From: Stenotrophomonas beteli
GTDB taxonomy: Bacteria; Pseudomonadota; Gammaproteobacteria; Xanthomonadales; Xanthomonadaceae
DNA length: 45,762 nucleotides
NCBI RefSeq assembly: GCF_001431665.1
Contig: NZ_LLXV01000018.1
Coordinates: 1-45,762 of the forward strand
Direction: 5' to 3'
Under the pieces are notes generated by a model. That model searched no databases, was not told the DNA's origin, and saw nothing but the letters and a program-made list of their open reading frames with translations. Shown here one piece after another: positions 10,922 to 19,937 of the stretch. The number at the start of each line of letters is the position of its first letter. Positions within the stretch are counted from its first letter, which is position 1. A program made the translations under genes and the position numbers.

Positions 10922-11176
10922 CAGCAATAATCGTCCGGTGGCCGGGGCATGGACGCGACAAGGCGCCCAAACACAGGCCGGAAAGGGGGGAAATGGATGG
11001 CTCAGACTACCACCGAGCGCCCGCCTTCGGAATGCTTGTCCCCTACTTATTCACAAAAACATCCACAGCTATTGCACAGGCCGGTGAATTCGCGTAGCTG
11101 CCAGGGCTTGACGCGGGGTAGGGTACCTCTCTAGAATTTCCGGTTCTTTCCGTCCCATTCATACGAGAGGCCCCCA
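10922..11176. promoter_or_regulatory. dnaA-rpmH divergent control region with a DnaA box
   Basis: It carries a perfect DnaA box, TTATTCACA at 11047-11055, followed by a weaker ACATCCACA at 11059-11067. It holds the rpmH promoter and should also hold the dnaA promoter, for which no clear boxes were seen. Confidence 0.6.
11108..11137 (+). promoter_or_regulatory. Sigma-70 promoter of rpmH
   Basis: TTGACG at 11108-11113 and TAGAAT at 11132-11137 with an 18-base spacer, 39 bases before the rpmH ATG. A GAGAGG ribosome-binding site is at 11165-11170. Confidence 0.8.
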
Positions 11177-11317
11177 ATGGCCACGAAGCGCACCTACCAG
11201 CCCAGCAACCTCAAGCGTAAGCGCGACCACGGCTTCCGTGCCCGTATGAAGACCGCTGACGGCCGCAAGATCCTGTCGCGTCGCCGCGCCAAGGGCCGCA
11301 AAGTCCTGAGCGCCTGA
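11177..11317 (+). CDS. rpmH: 50S ribosomal protein L34
   Basis: The small, very basic protein of the large ribosomal subunit. 46 residues, starting [20 protein letters not shown] and ending [11 protein letters not shown], a full-length and typical L34. It has a strong promoter and a GAGAGG ribosome-binding site just upstream. The stop is 5 bases before the rnpA ATG, so rpmH, rnpA and yidC form one operon, the classic arrangement on one side of dnaA. Confidence 0.98.
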   Translation: MATKRTYQPSNLKRKRDHGFRARMKTADGRKILSRRRAKGRKVLSA

Positions 11318-11322
11318 TTGCC

Positions 11323-11817
11323 ATGCCGCACCTTGCGGCAGACGCAATCCCTTCGACAGTGAATACTGCAGACCCGCGCAAGCGATTCCCTCGCTCTGCG
11401 CGGGTTCGCACGCGTGCCGAATACTCAACGGTCTTCAACGGCGCCCGCCGTGTGTCCGATCCGCTGATGACCCTGCACTGGCTGCCGGCCGACCGGCCGG
11501 CCAGGCTGGGTCTGGCGGTTTCCCGCAAGGTCGATCCGAACGCCGTGGGGCGTAACCGGATCAAGCGCGTCCTGCGCGACATCCTGCGTCAGACACGTAC
11601 CGAAATCCAGCCAGGCGACTTCGTCGTCGTGGCCCGTAGTGCTGCGCGTTCCGCCAGCAACGACGAGATCCGCCAGGCCTTCCTGCGCCTGCTGCGGCGC
11701 CTGCGTGCATTGCCCGCGCCGGGCGTGGACGGCACAATGCCGCCGCCTGATGGCATCGCAATTCCTTCTTTGACCGAGCCGGCATCGCGTCCCGGCCCCG
11801 CCGAGCCTGTCCGCTGA
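11323..11817 (+). CDS. rnpA: Ribonuclease P protein component
   Basis: The protein cofactor of RNase P, which trims the 5' leader of tRNA precursors. 164 residues, longer than most family members (about 115-150). The core is at about residues 20-125 with the RNR signature in [20 protein letters not shown] (about 68-87). A proline-rich tail without family similarity follows from about residue 130 ([18 protein letters not shown]). The start is an ATG 5 bases after rpmH. The TGA shares its A with the ATG of yidC, so translation of the two is likely coupled. No yidD gene lies between them, unlike in many bacteria. Confidence 0.95.
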   Translation: MPHLAADAIPSTVNTADPRKRFPRSARVRTRAEYSTVFNGARRVSDPLMTLHWLPADRPARLGLAVSRKVDPNAVGRNRIKRVLRDILRQTRTEIQPGDFVVVARSAARSASNDEIRQAFLRLLRRLRALPAPGVDGTMPPPDGIAIPSLTEPASRPGPAEPVR

Positions 11818-13532
11818 TGAACCAGACCCGCGTATTTCTCATTTTTGCCTGGCTGATGGTGGCCGTGCTGCTGTGGATGGAGTGGAGCCGTGAAAAGGCT
11901 GCTCCGACCCCGGCACCGACGACCACGTCGGCCCCGGCCGCCGCACAGAGTGTTCCGGGCGCCGCTCCGGGCGCGATCCCCAACGCCCAGGTACCGGGTG
12001 CTCCGGGCCAGGCCGCCACGCAGGCCCAGGCCAGCGCCACCCCCGCCGCCCAGCGCGTGACCGTCACCACCGACGTGCTGCGCCTGGTGCTTGATGGTGG
12101 CCGCGTGCTCGACGCCGAGCTGCTGCAGTTCCCGCAGACCAAGGACGAAGGCAGCCCGCCGGTCCGCCTGCTGACTGAAGATCCCGCACATCCGTACAGC
12201 GCGATCAGCGGCTGGGCCAGCGAAGACAAGAACACTCCGGTTCCCGGCGCCGACGGCTTCAAGCTGGTGGGTGACACCAAGGACTTCGTGCTGGCCAAGG
12301 GCCAGGACGAACTGCAGGTCCCGTTCGTGTGGACCGCCGACAACGGCGTGACCATCAAGCGCACCCTGACCGTCTCGCGCAATGAGTACGCCGTGCGCTT
12401 CAAGGATGAAGTCAGCAACGCCGGCACCGCACCGTGGAACGGCTACGTCTACCGCACCCTGGACCGCACCCCGACCATCCTGTCGCGGAGCATGACCAAC
12501 CCGGATTCGTTCAGCTTCAACGGCGCCACCTGGTACGACAACGACAAGAAGTACCAGCGTCGTGCGTTCAAGGATTACCTGGAAGACGGCACGCTGAACC
12601 AGAACATCACCGGCGGCTGGCTGGCGATGCTGCAGCACCACTTCTTCACCGCCTGGATCCCGCAGAAGGACCAGACCTCGCACTATGTGCTGTCGCAGGT
12701 GGCCGGTCGTGACCTGATCGAAGCGCGTGGTCCGGCCTTCACCGTGGCCCCGGGCCAGTCCACCAGCACCGAAGCGCGCCTGTGGGTGGGCCCGAAGCTG
12801 GTGAACCTGATTGCCAAGGAAGACGTGCCGGGCCTGGACCGCGTGGTCGACTACAGCCGCTTCTCGATGATGGCGGTGATCGGCCAGGGCCTGTTCTGGG
12901 TGCTCAACCAGGTGCACAAGCTGGTCGGCAACTGGGGCTGGGCGATCGTCGGCCTGGTGGTGCTGCTGAAGCTGGTGCTGTACCCGCTGTCGGCCGTGCA
13001 GTACAAGAGCGGCGCCAAGATGCGTCGCTTCCAGCCGCGGATCGCGCAGTTGAAGGAACGCTATGGCGACGACCGCCAGAAGTTCCAGACCGCGATGATG
13101 GAGCTGTACAAGAAGGAAAAGATCAATCCGATGGGCGGCTGCCTGCCGATCCTCATCCAGATGCCGATCTTCTTCGCCCTGTACTGGGTGCTGGTGGAGT
13201 CGGTCGAGCTGCGCCAGGCGCCGTGGCTGGGCTGGATCCAGGATCTGACCGCGCGCGACCCGTACTTCATCCTGCCGGTGATCAACGTGGCGGTGATGTG
13301 GTTCACCCAGAAGCTGACCCCGGCACCGGGCATGGACCCGATGCAGCAGAAGATGATGCAGTTCATGCCGCTGGTGTTCGGCGTCATGATGGCCTTCATG
13401 CCGTCCGGCCTGGTCCTGTACTGGGTGGTCAACGGCGGCCTGGGCCTGCTGCAGCAGTGGTGGATGACCAAGCGTCATGGCGGCGAGCCGGTCCCGGCCA
13501 CCACCGCTCCGGCCCCGGTCAAGAAGAAGTAA
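11817..13532 (+). CDS. yidC: Membrane protein insertase YidC
   Basis: Inserts and folds inner-membrane proteins, alone or with SecYEG. 571 residues. A first membrane segment is at residues 5-21 ([18 protein letters not shown]). An Ala/Pro-rich linker follows (25-75), then the large periplasmic P1 domain (about 80-345). The conserved five-helix insertase core comes last (about 360-555), with [19 protein letters not shown], a cytoplasmic hairpin ([19 protein letters not shown]) and [19 protein letters not shown]. It ends in a basic tail (PVKKK). Its start overlaps the rnpA stop. A GTAG repeat and a terminator follow. Confidence 0.97.
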   Translation: MNQTRVFLIFAWLMVAVLLWMEWSREKAAPTPAPTTTSAPAAAQSVPGAAPGAIPNAQVPGAPGQAATQAQASATPAAQRVTVTTDVLRLVLDGGRVLDAELLQFPQTKDEGSPPVRLLTEDPAHPYSAISGWASEDKNTPVPGADGFKLVGDTKDFVLAKGQDELQVPFVWTADNGVTIKRTLTVSRNEYAVRFKDEVSNAGTAPWNGYVYRTLDRTPTILSRSMTNPDSFSFNGATWYDNDKKYQRRAFKDYLEDGTLNQNITGGWLAMLQHHFFTAWIPQKDQTSHYVLSQVAGRDLIEARGPAFTVAPGQSTSTEARLWVGPKLVNLIAKEDVPGLDRVVDYSRFSMMAVIGQGLFWVLNQVHKLVGNWGWAIVGLVVLLKLVLYPLSAVQYKSGAKMRRFQPRIAQLKERYGDDRQKFQTAMMELYKKEKINPMGGCLPILIQMPIFFALYWVLVESVELRQAPWLGWIQDLTARDPYFILPVINVAVMWFTQKLTPAPGMDPMQQKMMQFMPLVFGVMMAFMPSGLVLYWVVNGGLGLLQQWWMTKRHGGEPVPATTAPAPVKKK

Positions 13533-13535
13533 CCG

Positions 13536-13558
13536 GTAGAGCCGGCCGCTGGCCGGCT
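13536..13558 (+). repeat. SMAG (GTAG) palindrome
   Basis: GTAG followed by an 8-base stem AGCCGGCC/GGCCGGCT with a 3-base loop, 3 bases after the yidC stop. Confidence 0.75.
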
Positions 13559-13570
13559 GACCTCAGCAGA

Positions 13571-13593
13571 AGCCCGCCGCAAGGCGGGCTTTT
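13571..13593 (+). terminator. Rho-independent terminator after yidC
   Basis: Stem AGCCCGCC/GGCGGGCT with loop GCAA, followed by a short T-run. It should close the rpmH-rnpA-yidC transcript. Confidence 0.85.
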
Positions 13594-13647
13594 CGCATGC
13601 GGCGTTAGAATCGCCGGCACACCGTTTCTCCCACCTCCGAGTCCGCC

Positions 13648-16320
13648 ATGCCGCGTGCGTCGTCGTTCCGCTTGTTCCTGCCCTCGCTGCTGTTGACCCT
13701 GGCCGTAGCGGGCTGTGGCGACAAGGACGCGAAGGCGCCGGCGAGCACGGTCACCCAGCCCAGTGCGCAGGCCGCCGCCGCTGCCGATCCGGCCGCCGCG
13801 CCGTTGCTGGCCGCGCTGCAGAAGCAGCTCGACGGCTACCGCCGGATCATCGTGCTGCTGGCCGACGAAGCACAGCAGAGCGCCGCCGACCGCGGCACCT
13901 CCACGCGCGTGGGCCAGCAGCTGTTCCACGATGGCCTGGAACAGCGCGCGGCCATCGCCGCGCAGTTCGACACCTTGCTGCGCGGCGCCAGTCCGCAGCG
14001 CTTCGCCACCCTCGGCATCGTGCTGGACTACATCGAGTCGGCGCCGGAACTGTTCGACGCCGACCGCCTGGCCTTCCGCGAAGTGCTGCGTGACCTGCAT
14101 GAGCGGGTCGGCACCGATTCGTCGCTGCCGGCGGTGAAGCTGCACCAGCGCATCGGTGAGGACCTGGAAGCGCTTGATGAGATCGAGCGCAACTACAACC
14201 AGGAGCTGACCCGTATCTTCAGCCGCTTCGAGCGCACCCGCGCCATCGAGTTGAAGCGTGAGAAGTGGGACGACTACATCGCCCACCTGCACAAGGACTA
14301 CAGCCGCGAAGCGATCCTGCGCGACTACGGCGTGATCGAGCCATACCCGATGTCGATGAAGGACAGCGACCGCGAGATCTTCGGCCGCGACCTGCCGGCC
14401 AGGACCGTGGTGCTGACTTTCGACGATGGCCCGCACAAGGCCTATACCGATGAAGTGGTGGCCATCCTCAAGCGCTACGACGTGCCGGGCGTGTTCTTCG
14501 AAGTGGGCCGCAACCTGGGCACGGTCGAGGCCGATGGCAAGGTCAGCCTCGGCCCGATGGCGAAGATCAGCCGCAACCTGATGGAAGAAGGCTATGCGGT
14601 CGGCAACCACAGCCTGACCCACGCCCAGCTGTCGCGCACCACCGGTGACGCGCTGCGCCAGCAGGTGCTCGACACCGACACGCTGCTGAAGGATGTCGAC
14701 AGCAAGCGCGCGCCGCTGTTCCGCTTCCCGTACGGTGCGCGCAACGCCGAAGGCCTGCAGCTGCTCAACGAGGCCGGGCTGAAGTCGATCATGTGGAACA
14801 TCGACTCGATGGACTGGGCCGATCCGGTGCCGGAATCGATCGTGCAGCGCGTGCTCGACCAGGTGAACAAGGAACAGCGCGGCATCATCCTGTTCCACGA
14901 CATCCACGACCGTGCGGTGAAGGCGCTGCCGCAGATCCTGGACCGGCTGATCGCCGAGGGTTACCAGTTCGCCGGCTGGAACGGCCGCGATTTCACCGTC
15001 GCCCGTGCGCGCAAGGGCGATGCCGGTGCCGCCACCGTCACCACCGGCTATGAAAAGTCGTGGGCGATCGTGGTCGGCATCGACACCTACGCCAAGTGGC
15101 CGAAGCTGGAATACGCCAGCCATGACGCGCAGGCGGTGGCCGATACGCTGACCGGGCAGTTCGGCTTCCCGTCCTCGCAGGTGATCGTGCTGAAGAACGA
15201 GCAGGCCACCCGCAACAACATCCTGGCCGCGTTCCACGACCGCTTGGCTGATGACCGCACCGGCAAGAACGACCGCGTGTTCGTGTTCTTCGCCGGCCAT
15301 GGTGCGACCCGCCAGCTCGCGTCCGGGCGCGACCTCGGCTACATCATCCCCGTCGATTCGGACCCGAAGGAATTCGCCACCGACGCCATCGCAATGACCG
15401 ACATCCAGAACATTGCCGAGAGCATGCAGGCCAAGCATGTGATGTTCGTGATGGATGCCTGCTACAGCGGCCTGGGCCTGACCCGCGGTGGCCCGTCGTC
15501 GTCCTCGTTCCTGCGCGAGAACGCGCGCCGCAGCGCGCGGCAGATGCTGACCGCTGGCGGTGCCGACCAGCAGGTGGCCGATGCCGGGCCCAATGGCCAC
15601 TCGGTGTTCACCTGGGTGCTGCTGCAGGCATTGGCCGGCAAGGGCGACCTCAACGGCGATGGGCTGATCACCGGTACCGAATTGGCCGCCTACGTTGCGC
15701 CGGCCGTCTCAGCCGTTTCACACCAGACCCCGGCGTTCGGCAGCCTGCCCGGTTCGCAGGGCGGCGAGTTCGTGTTCCAGGTGCCGGACAGCCAGGAGTT
15801 CCTCAATGCCGATACGCGCCAGTTGACCGCCGATGCGATCGCACTGAACAACAAGGTTGAAGCCGCCAGCGAAGCCAAGGGCAGCCAGGCGCCGGTGACG
15901 GTGGCCGACCTGCAGGGCGGCAAGGCCAAGCTGGTGGTGCCCACTGCGGGCCCGGCGTCGGATCGCCAGCGCGCGCAGCAGGCCAACGACCGCGGCCTGC
16001 AGCTGTACCGCGAGAAGCAGTACGACGAGGCGGTGGCGCAGTTCACCGAGGCACTGAAGCTGCGTCCGGACTTCGCCCAGGCCGCCAACAACCTCGGCTT
16101 CGTCTACTACCGCCAGCAGCGCTATGCCGAAGCGGCGCGCTGGCTGGAGAACACGCTGAAGATCGACCCCTCGCGTGCAGTGGCCTATCTCAACCTGGGT
16201 GATGCCTACTTCAACGCCGGCGACAAGGCCAAGGCCAAGCAGGCCTACACCACCTACCTGGCCTTGCAGCCGCAGGGCAGTGGCGCGGCCCAGGCGCGCG
16301 CACAGCTGGAGAAGCTCTGA
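13648..16320 (+). CDS. Lipoprotein fusion: polysaccharide deacetylase (NodB) + caspase-like peptidase C14 + TPR
   Basis: An 890-residue envelope protein with three parts. A lipobox (LAVAGC, Cys near residue 23) precedes a mostly helical region (about 50-230). The NodB deacetylase (about 250-445) keeps the family motifs: TFDDGP (257-262), HSLTH (metal ligands His321 and His325), RFPYG (359-363), WNIDSMDW and LFHDIH (His417). The caspase-like domain (about 470-705) starts KSWAIVVGID and keeps the dyad: His551 in FFAGHG and Cys605 in DACYSG. DLNGDGLITGTE (668-679) is an EF-hand-like loop. Three TPRs (about 778-885) close the protein. Both catalytic sets look intact. I infer that it removes acetyl groups from a cell-wall or surface glycan and may cleave itself or a partner; neither is shown. 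It stands alone between yidC and mnmE, with mnmE starting 3 bases after its stop. Confidence 0.9.
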   Translation: MPRASSFRLFLPSLLLTLAVAGCGDKDAKAPASTVTQPSAQAAAAADPAAAPLLAALQKQLDGYRRIIVLLADEAQQSAADRGTSTRVGQQLFHDGLEQRAAIAAQFDTLLRGASPQRFATLGIVLDYIESAPELFDADRLAFREVLRDLHERVGTDSSLPAVKLHQRIGEDLEALDEIERNYNQELTRIFSRFERTRAIELKREKWDDYIAHLHKDYSREAILRDYGVIEPYPMSMKDSDREIFGRDLPARTVVLTFDDGPHKAYTDEVVAILKRYDVPGVFFEVGRNLGTVEADGKVSLGPMAKISRNLMEEGYAVGNHSLTHAQLSRTTGDALRQQVLDTDTLLKDVDSKRAPLFRFPYGARNAEGLQLLNEAGLKSIMWNIDSMDWADPVPESIVQRVLDQVNKEQRGIILFHDIHDRAVKALPQILDRLIAEGYQFAGWNGRDFTVARARKGDAGAATVTTGYEKSWAIVVGIDTYAKWPKLEYASHDAQAVADTLTGQFGFPSSQVIVLKNEQATRNNILAAFHDRLADDRTGKNDRVFVFFAGHGATRQLASGRDLGYIIPVDSDPKEFATDAIAMTDIQNIAESMQAKHVMFVMDACYSGLGLTRGGPSSSSFLRENARRSARQMLTAGGADQQVADAGPNGHSVFTWVLLQALAGKGDLNGDGLITGTELAAYVAPAVSAVSHQTPAFGSLPGSQGGEFVFQVPDSQEFLNADTRQLTADAIALNNKVEAASEAKGSQAPVTVADLQGGKAKLVVPTAGPASDRQRAQQANDRGLQLYREKQYDEAVAQFTEALKLRPDFAQAANNLGFVYYRQQRYAEAARWLENTLKIDPSRAVAYLNLGDAYFNAGDKAKAKQAYTTYLALQPQGSGAAQARAQLEKL

Positions 16321-16323
16321 GCC

Positions 16324-17673
16324 ATGAACGACGCGATCCGCACCGACACCATCGTCGCCATCGCCAGCGCCCCTGGTGCCGGCGGTGTCGGCCTGCTGCG
16401 CCTGTCCGGCCCGCGTGCTGCAGCCATCGCCAATGCACTGGGCGCACCTGCACTGCGTCCGCGCCACGCGCACTACGCGCGCCTGCGTGATGCCGACGGC
16501 GAGGTCATCGACGATGGCATCGTGCTGTGGTTCCCGGCACCGAACAGCTTCACCGGAGAGGAAGTGGTGGAACTGCAGGGCCATGGCAGCCCGGTGCTGC
16601 TGCAGCAGCTGGTCGCGCGCTGCATCGCGCTCGGCGCGCGCCAGGCGCGGCCGGGTGAGTTCAGTGAACGGGCATTCCTCAACGGCAAGCTCGACCTGGC
16701 CCAGGCCGAGGCCATCGCCGACCTGATCGCCGCGGGCGACAACCGCGCCGCGCGCGCAGCACGTCGCTCGCTGGATGGCGTGTTCTCGCGCCGCATCGAC
16801 GCCGTGGTCGAGCAGCTGGTGCTGCTGCGCATCCACGTGGAAGCGGCCATCGATTTTGCCGACGAACCGCTGGATACGCTCGGTGGCGCGCAGGTGCGGC
16901 GTGGGCTGGAACAGGCGCGCAGCGATCTGGCCCTGCTGCGCCGCGATGCCGAACGCGGCCGTCGCCTGCGCGATGGCCTGCACGCGGTGCTGATCGGTCC
17001 GCCGAACGCCGGCAAGAGTTCACTGCTCAACGCGCTGGCCGGCAGCGAACGCGCCATCGTCACCGACATCGCCGGTACCACCCGCGACACCCTGCGCGAA
17101 ACCATCCGCCTGGACGGCCTGGAGCTGACCCTGGTCGACACCGCTGGCCTGCGCGACGGCGGCGACGCCATCGAGCGCGAAGGCATGCGCCGCGCGCATG
17201 TGGAAATCGAGCGCACCGACCTGGCGTTGATCGTGCTGGATGCGCGCGATCCCGCCGCCGGTGAAGCTGCACTGGGCGATGCCGTGGCGGCGGTGCCGCA
17301 CAAGGTCTACATCCACAACAAGTCGGATCTGCTGGATGCGCTGCCGTCGCTGGATGATCCGGATCGGGTGCATGTATCGGCCGCCACCGGCGCCGGGCTC
17401 GACGATCTGCACGCGCGCCTGCGCAACATCGCCAGCGCCGGGGCAGGGGAGCAGGTGGATGGCGAGTTCTCCGCCCGCACCCGCCACGTGGATGCGATCG
17501 AGCGCGCGCAGGAGCATGCGCAGCGCGCCGATGGCGAGCTGGCGCACGAGCACCTGGAACTGGCCGCCGAGGAACTACGGCTGGCGCATGACGCGCTGGG
17601 CGAGATCACCGGGCAGATGAGTGCCGATGACCTGCTGGGCAGGATCTTCTCCAGTTTCTGCATCGGCAAGTAA
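16324..17673 (+). CDS. mnmE: tRNA uridine-5-carboxymethylaminomethyl(34) synthesis GTPase MnmE
   Basis: With MnmG, it modifies U34 of certain tRNAs using a folate one-carbon unit and GTP. 449 residues. The N-terminal folate-binding domain is at 1-118 ([22 protein letters not shown]). A helical domain is split around the G domain: G1 GPPNAGKSS (about 225-233), G2 TTRDTLRE, G3 DTAGLR, G4 NKSD. The C-terminus FCIGK carries the catalytic Cys used in the modification. The ATG lies 3 bases after the stop of the fusion lipoprotein, so the two are probably co-transcribed. A GGGGTC palindrome follows 3 bases after its stop. Confidence 0.97.
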   Translation: MNDAIRTDTIVAIASAPGAGGVGLLRLSGPRAAAIANALGAPALRPRHAHYARLRDADGEVIDDGIVLWFPAPNSFTGEEVVELQGHGSPVLLQQLVARCIALGARQARPGEFSERAFLNGKLDLAQAEAIADLIAAGDNRAARAARRSLDGVFSRRIDAVVEQLVLLRIHVEAAIDFADEPLDTLGGAQVRRGLEQARSDLALLRRDAERGRRLRDGLHAVLIGPPNAGKSSLLNALAGSERAIVTDIAGTTRDTLRETIRLDGLELTLVDTAGLRDGGDAIEREGMRRAHVEIERTDLALIVLDARDPAAGEAALGDAVAAVPHKVYIHNKSDLLDALPSLDDPDRVHVSAATGAGLDDLHARLRNIASAGAGEQVDGEFSARTRHVDAIERAQEHAQRADGELAHEHLELAAEELRLAHDALGEITGQMSADDLLGRIFSSFCIGK

Positions 17674-17676
17674 CAC

Positions 17677-17754
17677 GGGGTCAGATCCCCAAAGGGGCTC
17701 TGAACCTGCACGGTTCCGCCACGGGGTCGGAGCCCCTGCGCGGATCCGACCCCA
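17677..17754. repeat. GGGGTC-type intergenic palindromes (pair)
   Basis: Two adjacent units: GGGGTCAGATCCCC AAAGGGGCTC, and GGGGTCGGAGCCCC ending CGGATCCGACCCC. The same family recurs at 21149, 28726 and 45366. It can fold strongly and may end or stabilise the mnmE transcript. Confidence 0.7.
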
Positions 17755-17820
17755 GGTCCCCCACCTGTCACATTGCCGCCGCATACTGACGCCCATCACA
17801 TACCGCTTGGGGAAGTCGCA

Positions 17821-18936
17821 GTGAAGTCGTGGGGTTGTGCGTTGCTGTTGTCGCTGGCCGTGGCACCATCGGTGGCCATGAGTGCTGAATCCTCCACCCC
17901 GGCCGCACCCAGGGTATCGGTCTACGGCCATCGCGGCGCAAGCGCGCTGCTGCCCGAGCACACCCTGGCGTCGTACGCGCAGGCGATCGCCGATGGCGCC
18001 GACTACATCGAACCGGACCTGGTGATGACCAAGGACGGGGTGATGGTGGCGCGCCATGAGAACGAGATCGGTGGCACCACCGACGTCGCCTCGCATCCGG
18101 AGTTCGCCAACCGCCGCACCCGCAAGGTCATTGATGGGCAGCAGGTCGAGGGCTGGTTCACCGAAGACTTCACCCTGGCCGAGCTGAAGACCCTGTACGC
18201 CCGTGAGCGCCTGCCGGAGCTGCGCAGCACCGCCTATGACGGGCAGTTCCGCATCGCCAGCCTGGACGAGATCCTGGCCTTCCTGGTGCAGCAGGCCGGA
18301 CGTGCCAACCGCGGCATCGGCCTGGTGCCGGAGATCAAGCACCCGACCTACTTCCAGTCCATCGGCTTGCCGATGGAAGACAAACTGCTGGCCGCGCTGC
18401 GTGGCAATGCCTATACCAACGTCGGCCCGGTCACCGTCCAGTCCTTCGAGACCGCCAACCTGCGCTACCTGCGCGGCAAGATCGGCCGCGACAGCAACAT
18501 CCGCCTGCTGCAGCTGCTGTGGAAGGGAGATACCCAGCCGGCCGACATCGCCAAGGCCGGCGGCACGCTGACCTACGCGCAGATGATGACCCCGGCGGGC
18601 CTGAAGGATATCGCCACCTACGCTGATGGCATCGGCCCGGAGCTGCGTTCGATCATTCCGCTCGATGCCAAGGGGGCGCTGGGCGTGCCGACCTCGCTGG
18701 TCGGTGATGCACACGCTGCCGGCCTGATGGTGATCCCGTACACGTTCCGCCCGGAGAACCACTTCCAGGCCAGCAACCTGCGCAACGGCGCCGACACCGT
18801 GCGCAATGCCGAGGGGTCGATTGCCGAGATGCGCGCCTATCTGGCCACCGGCATCGATGCGTTCTTCACCGATGACCCGGCGTTGGGCCGGCAGGCGGTG
18901 GATGGGATGGGCGCTGCGGGGAACGCGGCGGACTGA
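17821..18936 (+). CDS. glpQ: Glycerophosphodiester phosphodiesterase, periplasmic (GlpQ type)
   Basis: Hydrolyses glycerophosphodiesters (deacylated phospholipids) to glycerol-3-phosphate and an alcohol. 371 residues from the GTG at 17821, chosen because GGGGAAG lies 7 bases upstream and it gives a clean signal peptide (LLLSLAVAPSVAMSA). GDPD family residues: GHRGAS (His37), EPDL (Glu64, Asp66) and ARHE (His79). IGGTTDVASHPEFANR is typical of GlpQ. VPEIKHPTYF holds a later catalytic Glu/Lys pair, and DAFFTDDPALG is the C-terminal motif. It is monocistronic by its surroundings; no glpT lies nearby. Confidence 0.92.
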   Translation: MKSWGCALLLSLAVAPSVAMSAESSTPAAPRVSVYGHRGASALLPEHTLASYAQAIADGADYIEPDLVMTKDGVMVARHENEIGGTTDVASHPEFANRRTRKVIDGQQVEGWFTEDFTLAELKTLYARERLPELRSTAYDGQFRIASLDEILAFLVQQAGRANRGIGLVPEIKHPTYFQSIGLPMEDKLLAALRGNAYTNVGPVTVQSFETANLRYLRGKIGRDSNIRLLQLLWKGDTQPADIAKAGGTLTYAQMMTPAGLKDIATYADGIGPELRSIIPLDAKGALGVPTSLVGDAHAAGLMVIPYTFRPENHFQASNLRNGADTVRNAEGSIAEMRAYLATGIDAFFTDDPALGRQAVDGMGAAGNAAD

Positions 18937-18959
18937 TCTGCAGAGGTCCGCGCGCCCGG

Positions 18960-19051
18960 GTAGGTGCCAACCTTGGTTGGCATGCAGCAGGAGCGCCGAC
19001 CAGGGTCGGCCACTACCGGTTCATGAGGTTGCCGGCCAGCGGCCGGCACCA
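18960..19051. repeat. Cluster of three SMAG-like palindromes
   Basis: A GTAG element (18960-18982, GTGCCAACCTTGGTTGGCA) is followed by an inverted one ending CACTAC (18991-19016, GCCGACCAGGGTCGGC). The third palindrome (19028-19051) resembles the one after yidC. They fill the gap between convergent glpQ and the rhomboid gene. Confidence 0.65.
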
Positions 19052-19059
19052 CCGTGACC

Positions 19060-19830
19060 TCAGCCGCGCGGCTCGTCCGGGCGGCGGAACGGAATCACCA
19101 CGTAGTCCTGACCCTCGCGCGGCTGCCACAGCACCGGCACGCGCTGCGGTGACGGCGGCTCCAGCTCGTCGTCGGGCAGCGGCCCGATCGATTCTTCTTC
19201 ATCTTCCCAGCTGTAGCGCTGGCGCGGCGGCAGCGGGTCGGCGTTGCGGAACAGCAGCGCGGCGATGATGCCGGCGAAGGCGCCGCCCATATGGGACTGC
19301 CAGGACACGCCATCGGCGTGCGGCAGGATGGTCATCAGCATGCCGCCATAGAACAGCATGCCGATCAGGCCGGTGGCGATGGCCGCGCGGTCGCGGCGCA
19401 GCAGGCCAAGGCTGGCCAGCAGGAACATCAGGCCATGGGTCACGCCGCTGGCGCCCAGATGCACGCTGCCGGGGTTGCCCAGCATCCATGCGCCGAGGCC
19501 CGAACCCAGCCACAGCAGGGGCAGGGCGCGCACGGTGGCCTTCGGGTAGACGCTGCCGGCCAGCGTGCCCAGGATCAGGATCGCGATGCTGTTGGCGGCG
19601 ATGTGCTCGACCGAGGCATGCAGCAGCGGGCCACCGATCAGGCCGAGCAGGCCCTTGGCGTCCAGCGGCGCCACCGCCCAGGGGCGCCAGTCGAACGTGC
19701 CCTGCAGGGCGAACACGACCACCAGTACCAGCACGGCGGCCAGGCTGACGTTGAACGCCCGCAGGATGCGCGAGCGGTCATTGCGGGGGGCCGGCGCATC
19801 GCCGGCGGGCAGGGGCGCGTTGTTGTCCAT
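19060..19830 (-). CDS. Rhomboid family intramembrane serine protease
   Basis: An inner-membrane protease that cuts transmembrane substrates. 256 residues with six or so membrane helices. The catalytic pair is present: Ser128 in HLGASGVTHG and His180 in SHMGGAFAG. HIAANS (His76, Asn80) provides the conserved His/Asn of the second helix. The C-terminal tail is cytoplasmic and acidic/proline-rich (about 195-256, DDELEPPSPQ). The substrate is unknown. The start MDNNAPLP at 19830 gives a 25-residue cytoplasmic N-terminus. No operon partners: the next gene on this strand ends 107 bases upstream. Confidence 0.92.
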   Translation of the reverse strand: MDNNAPLPAGDAPAPRNDRSRILRAFNVSLAAVLVLVVVFALQGTFDWRPWAVAPLDAKGLLGLIGGPLLHASVEHIAANSIAILILGTLAGSVYPKATVRALPLLWLGSGLGAWMLGNPGSVHLGASGVTHGLMFLLASLGLLRRDRAAIATGLIGMLFYGGMLMTILPHADGVSWQSHMGGAFAGIIAALLFRNADPLPPRQRYSWEDEEESIGPLPDDELEPPSPQRVPVLWQPREGQDYVVIPFRRPDEPRG

Positions 19831-19937
19831 ACCTCAAGCAATGGCGGTGGCCGGCGCGAAACCAAGGCCACTGTTGCGGGAGAGTGGGTGCGGCCGACGG
19901 GACAATCCCGCCGGCCGCGTCTTCCCGCCGCCCAGGC

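Noticed and set aside
16831..16846. CCACGTGGAA inside mnmE as another parS
   Set aside because: Only the core matches; the left arm (GCAT) does not fit the consensus.
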